From the NCBI GenBank assembly GCA_008931825.1, contig QXVZ01027381.1:1-27517 (forward strand): a stretch of 27,517 nt of DNA, written 5' to 3'. A model generated the notes under the pieces. The model did not search any database, was not told the origin of the DNA, and saw only the letters and a list, made by a program, of their open reading frames with translations. Positions 20,102-27,517 of this stretch are shown here, piece by piece. A program made the translations under genes and the position numbers. This DNA comes from Phallusia fumigata (Eukaryota > Chordata > Ascidiacea > Phlebobranchia > Ascidiidae). Position 1 is the stretch's first letter. Each line of letters opens with the position of its first letter.

Positions 20102-21400
20102 ACACAACAGCCTGGTTCAATAAGAATTTCCTTATACTCACATTTGTGTTACGCTTGGCATTTATGTGGCTTATTCATTCCTCTCTTTATCCCTGTTGTG
20201 TAGGTTCAGCAGCCAAACATCTGCCAAATTTGTGTGGTTTTAGTGTTGTTTGTGGTTGTTGGATTTTCTCCTTGGCAAAATTCACTTCGTGTGTTATATA
20301 TATATATTGTACCCAATAATTCGAAAATGTATTACCACTTTTAAACCATGTCCCACGTTTTTGTCTTTCATTATCATCGTTCCACCCAACCAGGATCGAT
20401 GACTTTTGTGATGCAAACTATACTTGAAGTGGTGTTCCAGGAGGCGCAGTAACGGTACGGTGGCACTTAAGCGCCACAATTGGCAGCGACAGTGTTATAG
20501 TTTTATTTATTGTGTTTTTCTGGCTTCGCATGTAGCTTTTTGGTGAGGTCCATAGCTGGAAATTAAGTGTGCCAATCTTTTTGGTTTGTGGTAGGTTTGG
20601 AGTTTTTTTTTATCTTGTGATATGGTTGTTGGTCAGCTTATTGGGGACACATGGTCTTCACACTGTTTGTCTTCCATGTAGATTTGTTGATGCACTTCTG
20701 GAATGTTTGAATGTGAATTTAATTCAAAACTCTTCAGGTGATCATTATGGTCATGAAAAATGCAAACTAGGCAGATATTTTTTGTCATTATTTAAAAACA
20801 GTAAAATGTTTAATCATTCACTTATGGAACCAGATATTTCTTAATTATTGATTAAACACAGTCCTTGTAAGTTTTTGATTGATTTCCCGTAAACTTTAAA
20901 GTTTTACTGTTTCACATGGCCGTTACCGATAATGCAAAACCTTTTTGACCCACATACATGACTCAGAAATGTGCTAAAAGGCTTTTAAAGCTCAGTCAGT
21001 TCCTTTGGCCCCCTGGTGTGAAACAACCTAGTTAGTTCCAACGCACTCTGTGTTGTCACCTACTTCCCCCAGTTGGTGAGACCACCAGCTGTTAACGTCT
21101 GTTCAGACTTCCTTTTGTTACTTACAGTAGTGGCCTTTCCCTGTTTATTGGCCTTAATTTCACAGTCATAAAGTTTCCTAACCAAGCTTTCGGTTTTTTT
21201 GTTGAAACTAGTTTACTGGGGATATTGTTTGGTTCATAGCGCAAAAGTAATGTAAGAGTTTTAAGTTTAACCACTTAATTAGGTTTAAACTGTTTTTTGT
21301 AGTCAAGTAAAAAACGCTGATTTGTTGCTGTGATGATTGAGGTCAAACAAGGTGATGAGTTTGAATAAAAAACAATTAGGAAGGCGTTCACAAATTCTTT
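20102..21400 (+). other. SLC7A5/8-like: Probable 3' UTR and downstream flank of the LAT gene
   Basis: No further coding exon is recognised. Candidate polyadenylation signals are ATTAAA at 20851-20856 and AATAAA at 21364-21369; neither is close to the proposed stop, so the 3' end is unresolved. A short TA run lies at about 20297-20305. Confidence 0.4.
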
Positions 21401-21842
21401 AGTTTTTGCCGTTATCACTGTAGTTTTTTGCGGAATAAACTTGTCTCCTAGAATAGCACTGAAATAATTGTAAGCTTGAAATTGCTTCTAAGAAAATGTC
21501 ACAAGATAATGGCTTAAAATCACCCATTTGTGTCCCCTCTCTTGAACTTCTAAACTTTCCTGCAGTATAAAATGGCTTTTGCTTGAGGCATTTCACAAGA
21601 CCATAAAAATTTGCATCAAATTTCAATTTATCTTAAACGCGAATGACACGACCTTGAAAAGATTGTTGCTTACCTTTGATTTGAGGTTGACAAGAGTACT
21701 TGAGCCTACACGGCTGCACCCTATATTTTTTACAGTCTCGAGCATATCCAATGCTCCCACAAATCTGTTGTGTTATACCAACAATGTTATGTTGTCAAAA
21801 TGTGAGCTTTTCAAAGTGCCTTAACAAACCAGTATCGTGTAT

Positions 21843-21907
21843 CGGTTTGCTCGTAAAAACGGTTTGCTCGTTTAAAGTACTATCGGTTTGCTCGTTTAAA
21901 GTACTAT
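21843..21907. repeat. 24-base tandem repeat, two full copies and one partial
   Basis: CGGTTTGCTCGTTTAAAGTACTAT would exceed the quoted length limit, so landmarks only: CGGTTTGCTCGT starts at 21843 (partial), 21860 and 21884. The last two copies are identical over 24 bases, ending at 21883 and 21907. Confidence 0.9.
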
Positions 21908-23469
21908 TGGCAGTGTAGGAGCCCCTCGTTCGAATTTCTTACAATTCGCCAAGTCACATATCGCATTTTATGACGTCATAGCTGCAGCGCGATTAACCCT
22001 GGTCCGAAATTTGTTTCCTTTGCTTTTGACCCCTCATGACGTCCAAACGTTGCCATCTTTTGTGTCCTTATAATTTCTTTCATGAAATGTATTAAACTCA
22101 GTTCAATCGCGCAACAGTTTCGTTTAAAAACAATTTCGAAGCTGCTTTTACTTTTTTCAAACGTGTTTCTTAAAAAAATCCACTTCGGTTGCCTACACTT
22201 GTTAGGAACCACGATTTAGCACAAAAAACTCGCGTATCTAACCATTGACACCTTCTGTACACATTGGCTTCATGGAAATTCCAATGGGGATCCAAAATAC
22301 TGAACCTTGTCTAATATATGGCGCGCATTTTGCCACTAGGCTTCCAAATATCTTTTCTGCGGCGTGTACATGCATGTGGACAACACTTAGCGACAGTCAG
22401 TAACTTTATCGACAATTTACATTTTGATTTATATGAGTAATAGTCGCAGGACCCCCTATATATTGCTTATGCAGCGGTCCCATATTGTCGATAATTCGAC
22501 TATGGTAAACATGTCTCAACACTGTGTGACGTTGCAAACCGTCATGTGTGCGGCACTGCCCTTATCCGAAATCACAAACACCAGGTGTAAATACGTCCGG
22601 TACAGGTCTGTGATCTCCTCCCCGCGTAATCACCGCTTTATCCGGCAATTCAGACGTCGATATTACGTGAGAACACTCCCCGACAAATGGAAAGCGGTAA
22701 AGGACAGATATTAGCTTGTTTGAGCAGCAGTTTTGGGGACTGTGTAGTAAGAATGACAATTTTCCGCTCACTTCATTTTGAGTAAATCTTTGCTTATGGT
22801 ATAAAAAAATTTAATCCGCCAGTCCTTGTAGAGTTATGCTTTTGTAACACATTGTTACGTTCAAGTTGCTAAATTATTTTAGCTGTAAACAGCCGCAAAC
22901 TACATGGACCAAATAGAACTTGATTGCAAAAAGTAGAACATTACTCTCTGGAAAAAAATCACCAGTTATGAACCTGTTCGTTACGAACTAAACCAGTGAT
23001 TCCCATCGCATCGCCTGAACATTTTTGGGTTGCCAGTTTCCAAAAAAATCACGACTTTACAGTTTTCGAGTTTACTTACGTCACTATCGATAAGTTGTTT
23101 TTCCTTTAAAGCTAAAAAAGTACTTAAGCATACATATGGTTCGCCAGATTTTGCAAAATGAACCAAGGGCGTGGTACTTTTTCGAGCATTTTTGCATTAC
23201 AGTGTCTTTGTTTGGCAGCCGTCGGCGAGAGGTTAAAGTTTCATGTGTGTTTTCGTTCTGGTTCATACAAGCACTTGAAAAAGTCGCTTACGTGACCGTC
23301 AGCACTAAATTAACTTGCTAATCTATCTGTGACGTGATAAATCAACGAACAAAGTCCGCGATTGTTTGTGATTGTGACGCGCAAACAGGTCAACCGGCGG
23401 AACTTTTGTTTTCTTTGCTGCTTGTCTGCAGTCGAGTATCAACTTTACCACAGTATCACCCCGGCACTT
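21908..23469. other. Intergenic stretch, no gene supported
   Basis: It contains a perfect CRE (TGACGTCA, 21971-21978) and a GC-richer patch at 22440-22715 with a 96-codon plus-strand open frame. That frame lacks a recognisable product or clear splice partners, so it is left uncalled. GTTCGAATTTC near 21928 resembles a tRNA B box, but no tRNA fold surrounds it. Confidence 0.4.
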
Positions 23470-23962
23470 TTCCCACCTGTCATTGTGACAAAATATTACG
23501 GTGCACGTTTTTTGCGTTGTTGTTGCCAAGCAACGGTAACGTGCTGTAGCTGGGTTGTGTAATACGTGTTCATTGGATTAAAAATTGCGCAATCTTTGAA
23601 TTGAAATAACAGATAGGTTTGCTTACTTCTGTGCAACTGTGGTGTAATAAATTGCTGGTTTATAACTGCGCCATCAGAACAACGAAACTAAGCCTAGCAA
23701 TTGTTCCATCCTTTTNTTCCCACCTGTCATTGTGACAAAATATTACGGTGCACGTTTTTTGCGTTGTTGTTGCCAAGAAACGGTAACGTGCTGTAGCTGG
23801 GTTGTGTAATACGTGTTCATTGGATTAAAAATTGCGCAATCTTTGAATTGAAATAACAGATAGGTTTGCTTACTTCTGTGCAACTGTGGTGTAATAAATT
23901 GCTGGTTTATAACTGCGCCATCAGAACAACGAAACTGAGCCTAGCAATTGTTCCATCCTTTT
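23470..23962. repeat. 246-base direct duplication flanking a single N (assembly join)
   Basis: 23470-23715 and 23717-23962 are the same length with two visible differences (AAGCAACGG versus AAGAAACGG; AACTAAGCC versus AACTGAGCC). N is at 23716. Interpreted as two haplotypes joined end to end. Confidence 0.85.
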
Positions 23963-24454
23963 CAACAATCCGCGTAATTCTAGACCTGTTGTGCTAGACT
24001 TTCTTGAAAACGCCGGCAAACCACTTAAACGTATACTGCCAACTTCTGCACACACTACATCATTGGTAGGCTTCAGCATCGTAGGTACATGAAACTGAAG
24101 CTGTCTACGCGTGGGGTCTTTTTGATTTGAGTATTTTTTAGCTCCTTTTCTGTTTCAACCCAGACTTTAGCAGTTTTGTCCCAGATGCTGGTGCAAAAGA
24201 CACCTCGGTTTGATTGCATCGCAAGAAGCTATGATTGACATTATACTGGGTCACAAGTGTTATTGAGTTCCCGTTCCTCGATCTTTAAGCATTTACGTGC
24301 AATGTACTTAAACTTTAAGTTGCTGTCGTCGTCTCGAACCGATTTAACTTTAGGTTTTCTTACTGTTCGAATTGCGTAATACATGCGGCACTTGTCCATT
24401 TAACAAGTGGAGTTCCTCTCATTGTCAGCCTGGATATTCTAGTAAACAAGGATT

Positions 24455-24510
24455 GTCGTAGTGAACACATTTTATTTCGAACGTTTCGATAATCGCTGTT
24501 GTCATCATCA
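24455..24510 (-). mobile_element. Possible Penelope-like element remnant
   Basis: On the minus strand the stretch reads CTGATGATGACAACAG, then CGATTATCGAAACGTTCGAA. This motif is, from memory, recurrent in terminal regions of Penelope-like retroelements in invertebrate genomes. No reverse transcriptase or endonuclease frame is seen nearby, so at most it is a fragment. The assignment rests on recall of one motif. Confidence 0.25.
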
Positions 24511-25109
24511 GTGCATTGCATTTGCAATACAATATATTCACTATATACACGTTCTGTGGCAGTTATTTGTTTAACAAAGGATTGTTGTGTTTATTAGCAT
24601 ACATTTTTTGTACTTCTTCGAAACAAGGATGTTGTGTTGGGTCCTTAAAATATGACACTTAAGTTTTTGTAGTATTAAATTTTTTTTTGATGACTGCAAA
24701 CTTGAACCGAATTGAATATTTCGAAATAACTTTGTATTTTTCAAACTATAACAATGCTTTATTATTCACAGACAAATGCACGGTCGGTCTACAAACACTT
24801 TTCGAAGTCGTTTTCCAGGAAGAGACGGAATGAGCCCCATTAAAACACCCCCGGTAGTTGAACCCCATTCTACGTCACTAAGCCATGACGTCAAGCCCAT
24901 TTTAGTGTCGTCATTTGCTTTTTATCGCTATGCTTTCGGTCGTACTCACCATTCGTCGACGTCATTAATTGTTGATGACCTCATTTATTGCTGATGATGT
25001 ACTTGCGTAAAAAGTACGTCAAAAGGTATTACGACCTAAAGCCGTACAATTTTGCAGATACCGAATCTACAAGTTTTTTTTCGTTTTAATGTTTCTCATA
25101 GATTTAATG

Positions 25110-25445
25110 CTCTAGGCCAGTGGCTCCCAACCATAAAGAAATTCCACCCCATTGAGGAATTTTCACTTTTTTATTTATTGTAAGTGTAGTTTTACTTTTT
25201 AGGTACACCAGTGGTTTCAAACCGTTTACAATTACTATACATCACTTTTGTCAAGTAGGGGAGGAATGAAACGTTTCATAATAGGCAAGNTATTGTAAGT
25301 GTAGTTTTACTTTTTAGGTAGACCAGTGGTTTCAAACCGTTCACAATTACTATACGTCACTTTTATCAAGTAGGGGAGGAATGAAACCTTTCATAATAGG
25401 CAAGGGGGAATGTATGAAAAAAGGTTGGGAACCACTGCTCTAGAC
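25110..25445. mobile_element. hAT-type MITE with 15-base terminal inverted repeats and 8-base target duplication
   Basis: The left terminus CAGTGGCTCCCAACC (25118-25132) and right terminus GGTTGGGAACCACTG (25423-25437) are inverted with 14 of 15 matches. They are flanked by CTCTAGGC (25110-25117) and CTCTAGAC (25438-25445), an 8-base duplication with one mismatch. CAGTGGTT-type ends and an nTCTAGAn target are typical of hAT (Ac/Charlie-like) elements. There is no transposase, so it is non-autonomous. The apparent 320-base length includes a 115-base assembly artefact, so the real element is about 205 bases. A second TIR-like CAGTGGTTTCAAACC lies inside (25209-25223). Confidence 0.85.
25176..25404. 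repeat. 114-base direct duplication flanking a single N (assembly join) inside the MITE
   Basis: 25176-25289 and 25291-25404 are equal in length with about five substitutions (for example ACACCAG versus AGACCAG, TACATC versus TACGTC). N is at 25290. About 4% divergence fits two haplotypes of a very polymorphic animal better than a recent tandem duplication. Confidence 0.8.
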
Positions 25446-27517
25446 TGTTACGTTCACGCAAAAATTTGTGGTGTTTTTTTCGAGGTGCAAAGTCTTTTTT
25501 TCGCGGCCCGCGTAAGTGTATCTCAAATGTCATCTTTAATGTTTTTTCTACGCCCCATCAAACCAAGTGGCGGCTATCCAAATTTTACGGTGCCATGTTT
25601 TACAAAGGTCGGAATTGCAAGATTTTTGCCCCCAGTACCCCACCATTACTCTTTACGAAAGCATCAAAAACATGATTGTGCCAAAAAATTAGAAATTTCA
25701 ATTTCTCCACAAAATCTTGTTTATCTCTTTGATGGTGCTAAAATGCATTTCGAACTGTACATAATACCATCGCAGGGTTTACAATTTATTTCACCAAACC
25801 TGATGACCTATAGTCAAAATAAGTTAAGCAGACCTTAGCTATTCACATTACAATCATAAATTAACAATAGATTCTGGTATGCACCGCACCATACTATTTA
25901 TCTATTACTTTGCCTTTCGTTGTGACGTCATAGTCACCGTTTGCCTAGTTGTTTCTGATCGTCATTACGTCACATCGCTGACGTAATGGTCGAATTTGCC
26001 TATTTTCGCGGTAAAAACACCGAACCCATTACTATCTAACTATTTATAAATTGTTAATTACACATTCGACTTTGTGGTGTAAATATGTGGCATTTAATAG
26101 ACGTTCGTGAGTTTTTCTAATTGAATGAATTTTCGGCGTACGTTAACTGTTCGTAATTTTAGAACGGCAAATAGGCGTACAAAATTTGAATAACGTGTGC
26201 GTTTGCGGGAAAATATCTCTCAAATATTAGGAGCCATTTCTTAATCGGCAGAAGGTGTGGGTTCGAATCTAACCGCGTCCCAGTAAAGGGAATATAACGT
26301 TAAGCGTATTTTCACCAGGGTTGGGACAATTGTCGTCCGTTCAACCTTTCTAAAAATCGGTTGCGGTGAACCGAAGAAAACACGGCAGATCATCTTGAAC
26401 CCAAAGGCAAAACACGCTATAGACCCCTATGCGAACTAATACAAGAGTTAGGTGGTGAAAACCGCTACGGTATGGCACCTTACAACCCTTGTGCACCTCA
26501 TGACAGCCATTGGCCCTGATGCTCCAGTGATATCTGGAAAACCCCCGTCTTTGCCTTTCAATGCGTCGAATATAGTAAAATAAGCACGCTTTGCATTTTT
26601 GTTGTTTACGCCTTAATTTATTGTAGTCAATTGCTTGCCCGCAAATTTGTACAGTCCGTGACCACCAAGCTTTGGTTATTTGTGGCATTTTTAGTGGTCG
26701 CTTGTGGTGTTTTAGGTTTTCATGCTTTATTTGCCGGTTTTTGCTCTGAAGGTCCTGGAAATTGGGGATGTTTTTAAAGATTTTTGCACTAATGTGTAAA
26801 GGAATCCATGTTTGTTGCTAAATGTAATGCTTGGATTTATTTTTTTAACAAAGCTTACTGTTGTTATTTGTTGCGTATAATGTTAGATTACAATGCTACC
26901 AGTGTCCTTATATACCGTTTTATAAACATTTCAAGCAACGACGAAGACGAAAAACCCAAAACTTTAATCAGTAACCCCTTGAGACCTCAATCCCTGCAAA
27001 GCCATCTATATTTGCAACACGCTTGTAATTGAAGATATTGCAATTTTCGCGTACTGCAAAATACTTATTCAGAAAAAGTGTCATTGACGTCACACGCGCC
27101 ATTGTCGCACTGTGCCGTTGTGTGGTGGGGATTGTGTTACATTTCTTGTTACGCCGTTTTTTCATGTTGACGTGGGCAAAATAAAAACTGTTTTGTGGTC
27201 AGCCATCGCTGTGCGTGAAGAATTCTGTTCGATTCAGCATTGGTTGAGTTTTTTTCTAATTTCTTTGAAGTCTGAGAAATGTGGGGAAAGACAGACAAAA
27301 TAACCGCATAATTGCCAGCTTTACGTTAAACGGGATTTCGTCACCTGTATGCATAGATTGGAATACCCCAGTAAGATTGTTCAGTGCCTAAAAGTCATTT
27401 ATTAGACGTTATGTCATTGTGACAGAGTTACTCAGTTTTATGAACCAAAACAGACAAAACCTTTCCGAGTAACACCGCGTCAAGATAATATTTAATGAAG
27501 TGTTTTACCCCATTTCT
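25446..27517. other. Right-hand stretch, no gene supported
   Basis: The 142-codon frame at 25410-25838 begins inside the MITE and has no recognisable domain. The 112-codon minus-strand frame at 26688..26350 likewise. GGTTCGAATC at 26260-26269 is a textbook Pol III B box, but no A box or cloverleaf was found upstream, so a decayed tRNA-derived SINE is possible. A further perfect CRE is at 27085-27092. Confidence 0.4.
25963..25988. promoter_or_regulatory. 10-base perfect inverted repeat of CRE-like half sites
   Basis: CATTACGTCA (25963-25972) and TGACGTAATG (25979-25988) are exact inverse arms separated by CATCGC. A full CRE, TGACGTCA, lies 33 bases to the left (25923-25930). CREB/ATF and PAR-bZIP factors bind TTACGTCA/TGACGTCA; the target gene is unknown. 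Confidence 0.4.

Noticed and set aside
20450..20480. Near-palindrome GTGGCACTTAAGCGCCAC as a transposon end
   Set aside because: It is short and imperfect, with no partner inverted repeat or target duplication found nearby.
22424..22714. 96-codon plus-strand frame in a GC-richer patch, ending in a basic Arg/Tyr-rich stretch
   Set aside because: Composition hints at function, but no domain, splice partner or polyadenylation signal was found, and the opposite strand is equally open.
24776..24994. 72-codon plus-strand frame starting six bases after a TATTCACAG acceptor
   Set aside because: It could be a trans-spliced small gene, but the product is unrecognisable and no downstream donor or AATAAA supports it.
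25410..25838. 142-codon plus-strand frame, among the longest in the window
   Set aside because: Its start codon lies inside the hAT MITE and its product shows no recognisable motif.

Overview
This is an AT-rich animal (metazoan) genomic window, not bacterial. It holds intron-split genes with GT..AG junctions, polypyrimidine-AG acceptors and AATAAA signals. Four single-N joins are each flanked by equal-length, slightly different direct copies, the signature of an assembly built from a very heterozygous diploid. Together with the compact introns and SL-style acceptors close to ATGs, this suggests a tunicate, most likely Ciona and plausibly C. savignyi. The species is inferred, not proven.

Three spliced genes can be reconstructed. 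(1) On the minus strand, 495..111, a two-exon gene for a 64-residue secreted peptide precursor with three cysteines and two Arg-Arg sites, closed by an AATAAA 14 bases after the stop codon. (2) On the minus strand, 4114..1959, a five-exon gene for a 264-residue protein rich in Arg and Ser that I do not recognise; all four junctions agree in phase. (3) On the plus strand, 10747..20101, a ten-exon gene for a 484-residue L-type amino acid transporter light chain of the SLC7A5/SLC7A8 (LAT1/LAT2) family. It carries the TM1 GSGIF motif, the TM6 AYGGWN segment and the cysteine expected to bond the CD98/4F2 heavy chain. A GC-richer block near 9660-9900 with a CACGTG E-box and CCAAT motifs is the best candidate for its promoter.

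The repeat landscape is the most unusual part. Two elements, A at 6214-7676 and B at 15736-19402, share the same left end (a hairpin around ATGGGTCCCC), the same roughly 180-base right end with an internal GGGGACCCAT, and a CTAG terminus. Their interiors are different-looking but related tandem arrays: a 129-base unit (partly a 258-base dimer) in A, and eight copies of a 305-base unit in B. B fills almost all of the 4-kb eighth intron of the transporter gene. The architecture resembles non-autonomous Helentron (DINE-1/HINE-like) rolling-circle elements. A hAT-type MITE with a 7/8-matching target duplication lies at 25110-25445.

The rest (496-1695, 4131-6213, 7677-9659, 20102-25109 and 25446-27517) shows no gene I can support. 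It does contain short repeats, a possible Penelope-like remnant, a lone tRNA B-box-like motif, and an unexpected concentration of CRE (TGACGTCA) sites towards the right end.
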